Source: Lojkania enalia
Lineage: Eukaryota; Ascomycota; Dothideomycetes; Pleosporales
Direction: 5' to 3'
NCBI GenBank assembly: GCA_010094045.1
Contig: ML986585.1
Coordinates: forward strand, 281,196-345,195
DNA: 64,000 bases
Shown here: piece by piece, positions 43,288 through 55,543 of the stretch
Layout: every line of letters begins with the position of its first letter
How positions within the stretch are numbered: the stretch's first letter is position 1
Position numbers and translations under genes: made by a program
The notes under the pieces: model-generated
Databases searched by the model: none
Told to the model about the DNA's origin: nothing
The model's input: the letters and a program-made list of their open reading frames with translations, nothing else

Positions 43288-46200
43288 ATGACGCTATTCC
43301 GGTGGGAAGATACGCCCAGCCTCCGTAAGTACAGTTGAGCATTCTGCTCCTCTCTCTACCTTTTCAACTACCATAAACAACACGTTTTCTGACCTATCCA
43401 CCAAAATATAGGACATCACTGCGGTTTCTGCAGTCGACCACTCTCTCATCCAGGCTCCAAGCAATCATGTCTGGGCGTTCATGCTGAACCATGCAGCCGC
43501 TTCCACCAGGCGCTCTTCATGCGCGGCCACTCACATGACTGCATGGCCTGCAACGGCATGGACGAAGCCCATTATAAGAGACATATCGAAATCGCCGAGA
43601 CTCTACGAGGATTATACGATAGCTGCGGACTCCCAAGCTCGATCGTACCGCCTAGCCACGCCGACTACGAAACTACTAGAAACGGTAGCGAAGGTCTCGA
43701 TGGGAAAGGCCATAACACAAGGCCGCCGGAAGGCAACGAGAATAGGAACGTAGGCAGTAGAGGTGGCAAAAAGAAAAAGGATCGCAAGCTTGCGAAGAGG
43801 TTGGCGAAGGCGGCGAGTAGACCGAAGGTCATTACCTCAGACGAAATTAAGTACATCAGAGATATTCTACATCCGGATGGGGACGATGGTGGCGCCTTTG
43901 ACCCGAAGAATCCTGAAGAAATTGAGGAAATCGAACGTCAGCTACGATACCATGCGGGTGTATTTACCACTGGCATGAAGTGGTCCGAACTCGAGTCCTT
44001 TAGGGCCACACCTGAGTATAGCATCCACTTCGACACCGAAATGGAGCGCATCCTTGAGGCATTTCGAGTCACGGAGATAGTGAAGTCGGACATAAAGAGT
44101 GGCGCGCTTCAGGGTAGAGAGAAAAAGCAACTATCAGACAGGGTAGAAGCTTGCAAGAGCATGATAGTCGAAGATCTTGTTTATGTCAAGAAGGATCAGA
44201 TGGAGACGCGAATGCGACGAAATGCGTACTTGCGCTATGCTAACCGAACCAGCGTTGATATCTTGAATGATCGGCATGAAGAGGTCAACTGGAAGACTGG
44301 GGAGAAGGTCGTTTACAATGTCAATTCGTCGATTGTGCAAGATGAAGAACAGGGCGATAATAAAGAAAATACACCGCCAATCAAGTCAACCTCGCGTAAT
44401 AAGTCCTCGAAGGATGATGCCGTGGTCAAGCAAGGTTCAATGAGAGGCCCTGATACAAAATCGCCTGATCTAAGACATCTCCTGTACGATAATGGGAGCG
44501 TGAAATGCCTCTCCCCATCGCAGGTCCAGCGAACTATGAGTACTAGATCTCCGAGTTCGACACCCTCGACTACGGCATCGCCAATTCCAACAACGTTCAA
44601 GGTCCTAAACATCATTCAGCCCAAGCCGATGATTCCATGCACTCCAGATTCTCCTGGATGGAGCACTATAGTCAAGGGCGACAAGGCAAAAACTGCGCTG
44701 AAATTACCAACCGCGACGAGTGCAGGCTTTAAGGAGACGCATAGGAAGCCTTCTCCGGTTCAAAATGTACTAGCGCGCCGATCAACATCTCATATTCCTT
44801 CCATCGTCAAAGAATCTGCACGACCCAATTTCTTCGAGAATGCTGGGAAGAAGAGTGCAACATTCGCCTCGGATATGAATGAATCCCACTCCAACTTTGT
44901 GTCTAAAGCCTCTATTGATCCCAAGAAAAAGACCACGCATCCATTCAAGTCTTCCACAAATTCAGCTCAGAACCCGAGTCCTAAAGAAGCAGAAGATCTT
45001 GACTCTTCACAGCCCCCCATCTCCCAAAAGAGGGTTAAAAAGGCAAAGCGTAATGCGGAGTGGAAGGCCCGAAAGCACGCCAAGCTAGCTCTAGAAGCTA
45101 AGAAATCCGAAAAGGTGAACGAACTAGATGATATCCTTGATACAATCCTCAAATTCAAGGTCCCGCCAGCTAAATGCGGGGACAAAACGAAGGATGCTTC
45201 TAGCGGTACGATCCAAGAGGCTAATATTCTTACAACCAGTCAATCCGGTAATCATGCGTGTGAACTACCTTCGGAGGAGAATGTCACTATGACAGAGGCC
45301 ACTCTAGAGATTGGAACAGCCATCAATAGTGAAAACACAATGCAACTGGTTTCCAATTCACCTCAAGTCCGAACCAACCCTCAGATCAACGGCGCCAATA
45401 ACCCTCCTCACGATTCTAACGCCAACTTAAACGTCTTCCCGGTATCCATCCCCAACTCGTCACGCCAAGTTCAGTTCGCGTCTACCGCCCCCCTTATAAA
45501 TTCTCGTAGTCTTGGCCGCATCCATCGTGACTGGTTGAACTTCGACACTAACCTAATCGTCGACTCAGAGCCTTCTCCTTTCTTGTTATGTTCCTCCCCT
45601 TGTCTGTTCTACTTACTCAAGATCAAAGATTGCCCTTTCCATCCGCCAGACTGCCGCTATACGCCACTACAGAACAATGAAGTTTTTATCGTGCTACCCG
45701 CGTCTCAATCGTTCTACACTGGACCTTATAACCGCCTCCACGGCGAGCGACTACTTCAATTCTTTCACAACCAGCCGCAGACCCGTTCCCGAATGATGCT
45801 CATCGATGAGACCATGCGCCAATGGCTTACTCTGAGCGCACACGCGTGCCAATGGGACCCGAGTCTGGAATTCAAACAGCCATTCAGCTTGGCCAATGAG
45901 AAGACAAAGTATCTCTGTGGATATACGCCCGGTCGTCTCATGAAGCAAGAGCAGCGGTACGATGCATTGGCTGCAGTGAACAACTCAGCCCCACATCTCC
46001 CATCTCCTATTGTACTTGCTAGTATGCTTCGTAGTGCGGAGCCAATAGACTGCGGCAAGTGCTGCTATTGCAATGGCGCTGTCGACGAGGATCCGAGTAA
46101 GATGATTGATTGTTCGTTTAGTCGCTGTAGCATCGGGAGGTTCCATAAGGATTGCGTAGCTGAGTGGTTTCCAGATGAACTCACGAGGTGGTACTGTACT

Positions 46201-46308
46201 GAATGTCAAGAGGAGATGGAGAAGATTGCGGTAAAATTACTCGAGAGTCTTCCAGGAGGCCGCCCCCCCCGACCACGCCCGCAAAAGGTGGTGGAACACC
46301 TAAAATAA
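43288..46308 (+). CDS. PHD-finger protein with N-terminal Cys/His cluster (977 aa)
   Basis: Likely a nuclear, chromatin-related protein. Exons 43288-43324 and 43412-46308 (intron 87 bp) give 977 residues. Splicing creates an N-terminal Cys/His-rich segment (HCGFCSRPLSHPG, CLGVHAEPCSRFHQALF, HSHDCMACNG, residues about 14-62) that looks like a zinc-binding module. A Lys-rich GGKKKKDRKLAKR stretch (near 125-137) is a probable nuclear signal. The long middle part is Ser/Thr/Pro-rich and probably disordered, with KRVKKAKRNAEWKARKHAKL as a second basic helix. The C-terminus (about 893-948) is a C4HC3 PHD-type finger, CCYCNGAVDEDP...WYCTEC, the kind of domain that reads histone tails. I cannot name an orthologue; an Ing or Snt2 assignment is not supported. 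Confidence 0.8.
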
Positions 46309-47195
46309 TCTGGTACGAGATGCATTGTAGAGTGAGTATGCTTGAGAATCCTTTTTGTTATTAGTTCAGTGACCTGGACTTTGTGTATTAGTGGCGTTTT
46401 GGGGTATACTCGACATGCTGCTGGTTGGACGCGGCTTCGATTGCTCTATACCCCTTGTGTATGTTCGATTCTCCCTCGGATAGAAATTAACTATTTCATT
46501 TCTATCTGCCTCCTCTCATCGTAATTTTTGTGGATTAGTCTGGCATGCGGTCCGATATTTTGCTCAAAGTTGCTCCTGTCTCTACGCACGTGATTCAATT
46601 GACTCAGTGCGTCCACTTTGAAGCACTGTACCTATTCCAACAATTCTGAATGAGTAGCTAAAACGGCTGTCATTGAGTAAAACATTTTCGGGCCAACGAG
46701 CACATATTGTCGAACGCGAAAGAACTAAGCAGCATATTAGAATATTGGTGCCCCCTCTATACCTTGATTATCTTATATATGTGGTGAGAGGCGAATCTTG
46801 TCTCAGGGAGGGAGATGAGGAGCTAAACTGCTTGATTGAAGATGGCCAGCAAGCCATATTTATGTACATGGAAAAGGGGTATATCAGCTGATATTCAGCG
46901 TGATATCCAGCGTGATATCGACCGTGATATCGTACGACGATATCTGATACAGCTCGGCAGACTTACCAAAATCCCCATGAAAATATACTATGGAAAGAAG
47001 ACAATCGGTAACTTCAACGTCTCTACGATTCACACATTGGCTATCACGAAAGCAATATAGAGGCACAAACTGAGAAGGGTTGAGTACTTGCTAATAGGCC
47101 TTCTTTCTGGGTTTACTTCAATATCGCTGCACTAGCTTTATCGACTGGCTCCAAAATTACAAATCATACTATACACTTAATAGAAATGTCGGACC
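46309..47195. other. Convergent intergenic region
   Basis: Lies between the 3' ends of the PHD-finger and CorA-like genes. It holds four tandem 12-bp GATATC-containing units at 46890-46937. The open frame through them is not supported as a gene. Confidence 0.5.
46890..46937 (+). repeat. Four 12-bp tandem repeats, GATATCNANCGT type
   Basis: The units start at 46890, 46902, 46914 and 46926 (GATATTCAGCGT, GATATCCAGCGT, GATATCGACCGT, GATATCGTACGA). The repeated palindrome GATATC makes the array partly self-complementary. Confidence 0.85.
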
Positions 47196-48836
47196 TCAAG
47201 ATGTGTGCTCCACTTTCCGAAATACGGGTAGCAAGCTCTGTCTCCTCTTCCTCCATTCCCCCACCAACCGTTGCCGCCAATAGATAGATGCAAGGATTAT
47301 TAGGATGGGTATTGCAACAGCCCAAAACACCCACGACTTGGCACTTCCTGGAAGATAGTCACCGCTCATGGAAAATATACTCGCAACTGTTGATAAAGGG
47401 ATGAATAGCATTGTCAATACCGTAATTCTTGACAGGCTCCGGGCATTCATGTTAGATATTCTGGCTTCTTGAATGGTGATGTACTGCAGATAACCCATGG
47501 CGAGCGATTGCGTTAGCCCTTCGACTGCCCGCGCAAGATCCTGAACAGATCGCCACCCATCGAACTCCCACTGCGCCGATATCCTTTCGCAATCTGCAGT
47601 AGCCAACTCAGTAGCCGACACAGGCAAACCAAGTGCCACCATATTTTCGTCCATTTCCCTGCAGAATTCCTTCATAGCAGCACAGCTCCCAACGATGAAA
47701 TTGAAGAACTGGTGATGCCATGTAGACAAGCTACTTTCTGAGAAGCTGGAGAGATAATTGTGCCGAAGGGGGCCCATGGGTTTGAACTGACTCCTCTGAA
47801 TCCGGAGCAGGTTTAAGAAGCGACGGCGGAGAAACGCGATGTTTATCCCGATGACGAGCTTCCGAGGGATTTCTACAGCGGCCATGGGATCCGTTATGTC
47901 ACCCCGACATCGTGATGTGATCAAATTTAATATGTCATCGAACATCGATTTGTAATGCGGGTGTGCGTGAGCGTATGCCCACTCCGATACTTCCTCCGGA
48001 AGCTCTGGCAACAGTTCCATCTCTGGAAAGAGGTAATGTCTCGGCATCGATTTTTCGTCTCTTAGCTGGGTTCGAAGAGGTAGGAGATGCATGGTAAGCA
48101 AGCACCGAACATATCCGACTGGAGCGGGATCGACCAGAAGAACCGCGTTCCATGAGCCATCAGAGTCTACAGAAGAGCTCCAAAAAGATATCGTGTGGTG
48201 ACTCCTTGCCTCATCATATATAAGATCCTGCGGGCCGTATGTGTGGAGGTATCGACAAACGTTCGTGTTGAAAGCGAATATTGTATTGCTTGGATCCGGC
48301 AGCTGATCAACTTCGACGCGATTTGATGTTGCGTATCGAATGCGAAATTGGGATCTGGACCAGCGTTTGAACGGGCATCGGTGGTTGAATGAGGACATTG
48401 CGGGATCGTCATAGTGACCGGCGAAGAAGCTGGGAGGTGCTCGAAGTCGGGATCCGAGCGTTAAAATGTGATTGCAAGGCAAGTCTTCAAGTATAAAGAG
48501 TCGTCGCCTTGGTTGACCCTTTGATCTAACTGTTGGTGATGATGAAGGGGCGAGAAGGTACTGCCGCAGCTCGACCGAATCTACGAAAGTCTTGGACGTA
48601 GGGCCGCATTTGTCCTGGAACTCTAGCACTGCGCATCTTCCGAGTTCCCGATCTGATGGAGATTGCTTCCGGAGAGCCTCTGCGAAATTCGGGAAGAACG
48701 CCTTCCGGTCTTGAATCAAGCCCATATACTGCAGCTCATTTTTATCAATGAAGGTAGAGGACGAGGCTGAACTAGAGTCGCCCGAAGAATATATCTTAGG
48801 TATCGATTCATGATAAGGCGTTTCTTTTTCTTTCAT
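47196..48836 (-). CDS. CorA-like Mg2+ transporter family protein (546 aa)
   Basis: A single-exon gene of the fungal CorA-like branch, probably a divalent-cation channel in a cellular membrane. A long soluble N-terminal region (about 1-440) is followed by a helix that leads into the pore segment (near 470-495), ITVLTMLFIPLSTVASIFSMS, and a second membrane helix, SWVFWAVAIPILIILASIYW, with a basic tail (WRKRRQ). This two-helix C-terminus with the IPLS/T-x-ASIF-M pattern is diagnostic of the superfamily. The universal GMN selectivity motif is not kept: the corresponding place reads SMSGDY. Transport of magnesium is therefore uncertain. The N-terminal half has no recognisable domain. Confidence 0.75.
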   Translation of the reverse strand: MKEKETPYHESIPKIYSSGDSSSASSSTFIDKNELQYMGLIQDRKAFFPNFAEALRKQSPSDRELGRCAVLEFQDKCGPTSKTFVDSVELRQYLLAPSSSPTVRSKGQPRRRLFILEDLPCNHILTLGSRLRAPPSFFAGHYDDPAMSSFNHRCPFKRWSRSQFRIRYATSNRVEVDQLPDPSNTIFAFNTNVCRYLHTYGPQDLIYDEARSHHTISFWSSSVDSDGSWNAVLLVDPAPVGYVRCLLTMHLLPLRTQLRDEKSMPRHYLFPEMELLPELPEEVSEWAYAHAHPHYKSMFDDILNLITSRCRGDITDPMAAVEIPRKLVIGINIAFLRRRFLNLLRIQRSQFKPMGPLRHNYLSSFSESSLSTWHHQFFNFIVGSCAAMKEFCREMDENMVALGLPVSATELATADCERISAQWEFDGWRSVQDLARAVEGLTQSLAMGYLQYITIQEARISNMNARSLSRITVLTMLFIPLSTVASIFSMSGDYLPGSAKSWVFWAVAIPILIILASIYWRQRLVGEWRKRRQSLLPVFRKVEHTS

Positions 48837-50025
48837 ATTTCATTATAGACCAATACAGTGTAAAGAACATTAAGCTGAGTCCTTGCAAAGCAAATTCAGT
48901 GCGAGGCGGAAAAGAAGCATTAAAGCATGTCGAAAGAATTATCTGAAGGGATAGGTGCGCATCAGGCCAGGGTATGCGTAAGTATACACCCACAACTGAA
49001 GGCAGAACGCGGAGGTCTCGCACGAGATGACTGTGCCTCAATTAATGCAATCCTCCGGCTGAAATCAGGGACGGATAGGACATCAATCGATTCACTCCGA
49101 GCCATGTGCTAGCTGAATTCGGCTAGATTCTGATAATATGAACGGATAGGAAATTCAGCTAGCGTTTCATAAGCCGGTTGCCTTTCCTTTTTTGACGAGA
49201 TCGACATGACGCGATCTGGGGGCTAAAGCATTCACCTTCAATTTGGACCAAGACTCAGGTGTCCCGTTTCAAATCGATAAGATAGAAAGCCATGCTTAAT
49301 TGCTGATTGGGAACTCTGCGTTTGATGCGACATCATGTCTCGTATAACTGATTTTCAGCTGGGTGTCTTGACCGTCCGCCAAATGGGGGAGGTGGGTTGG
49401 GTGGGATTGGACCGAACTACGCATTGTCGTCCTGGGAACTCCAACCCGGATACAATTCAGCGTCCTCGTCAATCACTTTCCACGTCGCTCTAGATCCTTT
49501 TTCCCGCCCTGCTAGTAATTTTGAGCTTCTAAACTGTTAACGGAAGTTTTTGCTTCTAATATCGCGCATGCGATTAACTGCGATAAGTAACCGCAGGTCT
49601 CGTTAAGGTCTAAGGTCTAGGGATTCAGAGAAAAGCAGTAACACCCTGTTAAATGAAATCAATAGTACCAAACAATTTATGACTTAGACGCAGCTCTATA
49701 ACTTAGTTATATGCAGTCGATTGACATAGCGAAGTGAAACAACTACGTCCCTAGGAATTACCTATCCCGCGCAATCGTCGTGCGCCAATACTCCGTCCAT
49801 CTCACCCATACCTCTATGCCTGCCATACTGGTGGCCCTGGCATAGGATAATCCTAGATTGGGAGTCAGGTCCGATTAACTCGTCGGAAATAACGAGCTAC
49901 TTACTGTATCATTGGCATGGTCCACGTAGAGCCACTAGAGGACGCGTACAATTAGCAAATTTCAATCAGGAGGGGAATAGGAAGAGTAGGGTACGATGAT
50001 AACTTGTTCGACATCTAAGTGTCCT
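48837..50025. other. Intergenic, no gene seen
   Basis: Contains the promoter of the CorA-like gene (next to 48836) and the downstream region of the LPMO gene. Confidence 0.5.
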
Positions 50026-50915
50026 TTAGGAGTTGCCACTTAAGTGGCACTTTTCAAGAAGGCAAAGAGGCCAAAAGCAAGCTTCCGTACAAATACCCGA
50101 AACACGTACCCGAGATCCTTCGCCGTGGGTTGGCCAGCTCCCTAGTAAATGTGAGTAGCTTTTCAATCAAGGTTTATCGCTATCATTAAAATACTTACCT
50201 TCTCCGTTATCATAGCCACCTGGGAACGCAACAAGATCCTTCGCATCAGGGAGACTGCTGCCCGATCCGCTCACCTCGAGTTGAATGCAGTTCGGGAACC
50301 ACTGCGGGGGGCCCGTCTGAAGATTCAGCATGTCATGCTTCAAAAGATATTTACCTGGTTTCAACGAAGAGGGAGTAGGAATATCGAGGTTCGCGCCATC
50401 CATGACGTCTTTCATTGCCCAATACCCATCCGCATAGGTCCCACTCAAAAGGCCCGCCTGCCAGATCTTGAACCAGATCGGCGCCCTCAGGTCAACTCCT
50501 TCACATCCCACCTCAGGACAAGCTGCCATGTACGCGAGCATGGGCCCTATTGGGTGCCCAAAAGTCCAGTCCGAGCCAGGGATGGTGTAGTTCACGCTCA
50601 CTATACTACCGGCGCGTATTGGAGCATGGTAGGAGATTTTGTAGGGCGAGCCGTCGATACGGCACGCAAGAAAAGGGTTAGATACTTGATCGATGCTATC
50701 CCAAGTCCACATGCGTTGAATGGAGCCGGTCTCGGTATTAAGAACCTTACTGTAGACACTATTTGGGTGAGTTTATTTCAGGGAGAGAGAAATAGGGTCA
50801 CAACGGACCCTGAATGGACAACGCCGTCAATAATGTAGTGCATTCCACCACCATGGCTTGCTATTAGAGGTACACATGCCAGCAAACATGTTGCGATCGT
50901 GCGAGAATGCATCAT
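50026..50915 (-). CDS. AA9 lytic polysaccharide monooxygenase
   Basis: Secreted copper enzyme that oxidatively cleaves cellulose or related glucans. Exons 50809-50915, 50199-50758 and 50026-50141 (introns 50 and 57 bp) give about 260 residues. A signal peptide precedes residue His21 (..PLIAS/HGGG), so the mature protein begins with the histidine needed for the copper brace. The second brace histidine is in FGHPIGPMLAYMA (His 104). The family pattern continues with GKYLLKHDML and QWFPNCIQLEV, VSGSGS, and AFPGGYD. The axial Tyr of the Q-x-Y motif is Phe here (Gln 188, Phe 190). The last small exon is weakly supported; without splicing the frame ends at 50167. No cellulose-binding domain is present. 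Confidence 0.85.
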
Positions 50916-52060
50916 TGCACCCTTTCAACCAAATATTAGCAACCTATTGCGGGAAAGTAGATATGATGTATTGTTTATCGTAGAAATAGCGAGCCTGTGT
51001 AGATTTTTGATTTGCGCAATCCGCTGAATTTTCTAAGCAAAAATACTAGTTATAAATGGTAACTCTCTACTCTGGCTTATATATTGCAGTGCTACTGCAT
51101 GGTCGTACTGTAGTCACAAGCTCTGCGAAAATTAATTCTCCCCTCCCATGGGCGCTTAAGTTAATAACTACCTGTTTATCCACATCTAGAGAATTATTAA
51201 AATGCTAGATTCGTCAATATCGTAAACTACAGAATATGGCACGTTGTACATGCGAACACATAGGCTAAAGACAGGCAATCATGACTGGTTATTCTCACTA
51301 AGCTAACCCGGTAAATTGAACATTCCCGACACCAACAATTGTAAATTACTATACATTAACAAACTTTCACTAGCGCCCCAAGTACTCATAATGCTACATT
51401 TTTTTATATGTCAAGGTGTCAAGACAAGATCTATCCTGACTAATGTAGTATATCGAGGAACATTTAGAGACTCTGAGATTGTTGCTTCTACTATACTCTT
51501 CTTCTATACTCTTCATATCCGAGGGAAAGTAGATGAACAATTTTTTGACACTTTGTGAACTCCCAGCACATCTAGGTATGAACTCATGCCTATGCTAAGA
51601 TGGCGACGTACTTAAAATTGGTGATGGTAGCTTTTGTAGATCGGAGGTCTTTGTTTCTGATGCATAAAACTGCAATCGTGAGCTCCTGCTCACGCTCTTC
51701 CAGAACATTCGCATATTTGTATCCCGACTACTATACAGAAATATCGTTAGATGAGAAAGTTGACTGTGTGACATTCAATATCTTTATTTTCCATACGAGA
51801 GAGTTTTGTTAGCTAAGGGCGTACATAAGCATTCATATGGATTTTCTGGGTGGGCCAGATCCTATTTTGGCTGCGTGAGATGAGCTGATGCTTTGATTAT
51901 GGATATGTCGTCCACGGGAGATTAATTATTCACCGGATATGCTTAAACTGTGACTGTGAGGATCAGGTCAGTCTGTCAAACAATTGTTCTACCCAACCAT
52001 AATCTACAAATATCGTGACATACAATAATAAGAAAATTTAGGAAATTCAGCAAAATCCTG
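50916..52060. other. AT-rich intergenic region
   Basis: No gene seen. The left end should hold the LPMO promoter. Short frames at 51316-51558 and 51600-51812 are not convincing. Confidence 0.5.
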
Positions 52061-53212
52061 CTAGGTACGTCGTTTCTCCTGCAGAGAACGTTTAAAGTAT
52101 CGGACCAGAGGGTTCCAAATTAGACTCTTGCCGTCAAACGCGGAATAAGCAATTCCAATCAGCATACCAGATAAATGAGCCTATGGCCTGTTAGCAACAG
52201 CGCTCCGGGGCATTCATTCACTTACAGCGTGTCCAAAATTAAGGGCCTTGTAGCCTTTAACCATCCCATACAAATCAAAAAGCATAACGCAAGGTAGGAA
52301 ATTGATTGCCGGGAAGGAGAAAGGTAAGAAAATGATACCGACACCTGCATCAGGGTATTGCATACAGAATACAGCAAAAATCGAGAACAACGCCCCGCTA
52401 GCACCTCCAGATGGAATCAGAGCAGCAGGTGGATATGTCGGTCTTGCAAATTTTGTAGCGAAATGTTGTGCATACGCAGTCAAAACTCCAGTTGACAAAA
52501 AGAAGGAGAGCACGTGATATGGATTACCTTCAAAAGCGCGGGAATAACCGGTCGGGAGAAGGAAATTGTAACAAGCCCACATGTTGAAGCCGAGATGTAG
52601 AGCCCCGGAATGAACAAAAGTCGACGTAAAAAGTGTGTAGGGTAGGTTTCTAGCCGGCATATGCCATAATGAATTCCAATATTTTGGAAAGATGAAGCTT
52701 TGGAGATGAATGGCACCGCAGGTGGCGATGATGCCAGCGCTAACTTTGGAGATAGGGTTGAGCTCGCGCCAGTATTGAGACATGACTTCAGTAGGTCCAG
52801 GGAGATCACGGCTATGAGGCCATGCCGGTGGTCGATATTGACGATAACTTGATGGCCTTGTCTCCTCATCAGCCTGGCGGTATGCGAGATAGACATAAAT
52901 ACCCGCCGAAACAGCGACGGCAAAAATTCCAGGGCCTAGGTAACGGACTTTGATGCGTGAGGCTCCATCCATAACACGACGTATTTGCTCTTCAGAGACA
53001 TAGTGATCTTGATCCGGAAGCAGCTCTACCTCGGGTTGTGGCTTATGCCGGTTGGCATTGTGATGGCTTGGTCTGTGTCTGTCCTGTCCCTTGGATGTGT
53101 GTAAAAATGTTCGAAGTTGATATGGCGATCTCCGACGTGTCGCCAAGCCTAAATTCCGGAACACAGGTGAAGATGGTCGCAGTAGCGACTGTAGGGTTCG
53201 AAAGGTAGACAT
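52061..53212 (-). CDS. Mitochondrial-type rhomboid protease
   Basis: Intramembrane serine protease, probably of the mitochondrial inner membrane (Pcp1/PARL type). Exons 52226-53212 and 52061-52180, with a 45-bp intron, give 368 residues. The N-terminus is rich in Arg, Ser and Leu with no acidic residues for the first 40 positions, as in a mitochondrial presequence. One hydrophobic segment (about 91-110) precedes the rhomboid core, matching the 1+6 topology of mitochondrial members. The core has HLGFNMW (H206..N210), the catalytic Ser in GGASGALFS (Ser 272) and the catalytic His in AHLSG (about residue 331), which is encoded only by the second exon. Known substrates of homologues include cytochrome c peroxidase and the dynamin Mgm1 in yeast. 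Confidence 0.88.
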
Positions 53213-54319
53213 GGATGATTGCGAAGAAGTTGTTGCAATGTCCTCACGCCCACGTAGGCGAAGAAGTTCGACCGGGTTCGCTTAAGAAGGCTAACGCTAG
53301 GCTAGAAATGTGCTAATTCTCTTGGCAGCATCATGAACGTGGACGTTCGGCTACACAATGCAAATCACAAACACCGTCAGACCCTCGAGAACATCATCAA
53401 TGTATCAGATACCGGATCTTTGAGAATTTAAAGTGGAGTTAGAGGACATTGCTCATACTATTCGCTGTAGGAAGAACTTTAGAAGAACATGCTAGTTGCT
53501 AACGAAGTATGGCTCTAGACTTCAATCTACTCCGCCTTGGATTTTCCTCTGTTTAGGCGCCTGTAAATCTCCTCGTTATTTCTAGATGACATGATTCTGT
53601 CCCTAATACCCAAATACCTTGTAATTCTATAGAAAAATACTGCGCCCTGATTATTTATGATAGCTATAGCTCAAGTTGTCATCTTGTCGACACAGCAAGG
53701 GAGGCAAGCTCAGGCAATGGTTCAAGCAGGTATTACAAGGTCTTCCCTTCCATTATTTGGTCAATTATATATATCACTTCCAATATAATCCACTTTACTG
53801 AAAATTTTTTAGGCGTCAGAGGACGTAGCCGCAAGATTGAGCTTCGATGATAAGTAAAATATGTATGCCTAACAAATTTTTTATCGGAACTCTTCTCATA
53901 ACTATACTACTAGTCCTTTTAATTATTGAATTTTAGATTGGGATCTCTGGATTTGCCCGGCTTAATCACTAACACAGGAACCCAATGACGAGAACCTGAT
54001 CTTGTATTCTTTTCAGGTATGTGCAACCTTGCCTTTTTTTTTTTTTTGAGTGTGGTAGATTTTGGGACGGGAATAAATGGGTTCGGTGCCAGTCTATTGT
54101 GCCGGCCTCACTGTGGCTCAACTACGGTGAGGTCCGGGCACCATTTTTTAAGCCAGTCAATCTCACACCCCATTCACGACCAATTCCCGCTTCGCCTTTC
54201 ACAAGCCAGTACATCGCCTGCGAACAGTGATACTTTGTGTTAGCCATTTAGAGCCTCTCGGAAATACCATTGCATAGCTCAAGCCCAACCGCATCTTCAA
54301 GCCGATACACGACTAGCTC
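53213..54319. other. Intergenic with T tract
   Basis: Divergent promoters of the rhomboid and BTB-like genes should lie here. A run of 14 T occurs at 54034-54047. No gene is seen. Confidence 0.45.
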
Positions 54320-55543
54320 ATGTTTGAGCTTATTCGACACGCTATAAGCCCGGCTCATGAGAAGGAAGAGAGCCCGCAGTCGTACGGAAGGTATGTATCT
54401 TCTACCAAATGAATAGATGAGACTAACAATGATTGCAGGGGTATTAACATTCTTGTTGGCAGGCGTGGCGATGAAGAGGAAATATTCGTCACCTCACGTG
54501 TGCTTAGAGCATGTCCGGTCCTCAAACGCAGCCTCATAGAAGGCTATTGGGTTGTGAATGTGAATCCCGCAATCTTTCGCATTCTCATCGAACACTTGAA
54601 CAACGAAAGAGGGATCGATCGGCTGTTGCATGGCCCACACCTCATGCTCTCGTTTGCAAAGGCGTGGTACCTTGCAAAGGCATTTGGGCTCCCGAATTTC
54701 CAGAACCGACTCACCGATCTCTTCCAAGAAAAATATTGTCAGTTACTACGTGACCGCGTTATTATTCAACCCGACCAAGAGCCTATCTCTTTTTTACAAA
54801 GCAACGTCGGATTTCATACGCAGGCTGAAAAGTTCATCATAGAGTTCTACGCAGGGCTTTGCAGATGGTACGGAGACATCTCACCAAAACTGGAAGGCCT
54901 TGCTCCAGACACTGCGAGACATATTGCGGAGCGCTGGAGGCTCATTGTCAGCTCTGAGGGTAGAAACGACCGAATCATGGATTATCGATGTTTTAGGGTC
55001 CCCTCTACCGTACTTGACAACCCTAAAATCCTCCAAATATGTCCCCCACCGACGCCGCCCCTGTCTCGCCCAGCTACTGTGCCTGTACAAGCCAGCACGC
55101 CGCCGCCGAAATTGCCGGTCCAACCTACAGGACTCCCACGGTCGAACTCTAATCTCTCCTTTTCTAAAAGGGTCCGCATGCTCGTTCCTGGCCTCTCGAG
55201 CGCAAACGGTGGGGATGAGGTTATCGTGGAGCCTGGAAGTCTTACTACGGCTATTAAGGCGTTACAAGAGAGAAGCTCAACGCCTAGTCCCGTGCCCGCT
55301 AGGCGACATTCATTAACGCCTTACTACTCTTCACCACTCTCACGGCCTCCTTCGACATCTGTCCGAGCGCCATTTATGCCGCAGAGTCCGAGTAGGCTAT
55401 TAGTTAGGTCGAGGATGATCGCGCACGAGGATGAGTCAAGCGAGGATGATGAGCCATCAGATTACTTTACTGAAGTATTTCAGAAGAAGATGTATATCGT
55501 TGAGAAGGAGTTTGAGATCGGGAAAGATAAGGAGGGGAGATAG
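54320..55543 (+). CDS. BTB/POZ-like protein with disordered tail (391 aa)
   Basis: Exons 54320-54390 and 54439-55543 (48-bp intron) give 391 residues. The N-terminal 130 residues follow the fungal BTB/POZ pattern: INILVGRRGDEEEIFVTSRV, then LRACPVLKRSLI, a later HLMLSFAKAWYLAKAFGLPN and NRLTDLF. These domains mediate dimerisation or bind cullin-3 ligase, but nothing here shows which. The C-terminal half is Pro/Ser-rich and probably disordered, with several SP/TP sites, then an acidic HEDESSEDDEPSDYF segment near the end. The start is chosen so that the intron joins a short first exon to the conserved ILVG strand. The partner and process are unknown. Confidence 0.7.

Noticed and set aside
46836..47060. 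74-codon frame with DIQRDIQRDIDRDI repeats
   Set aside because: The repeat is a by-product of a 12-bp tandem DNA repeat; the rest is unremarkable and there is no gene context.
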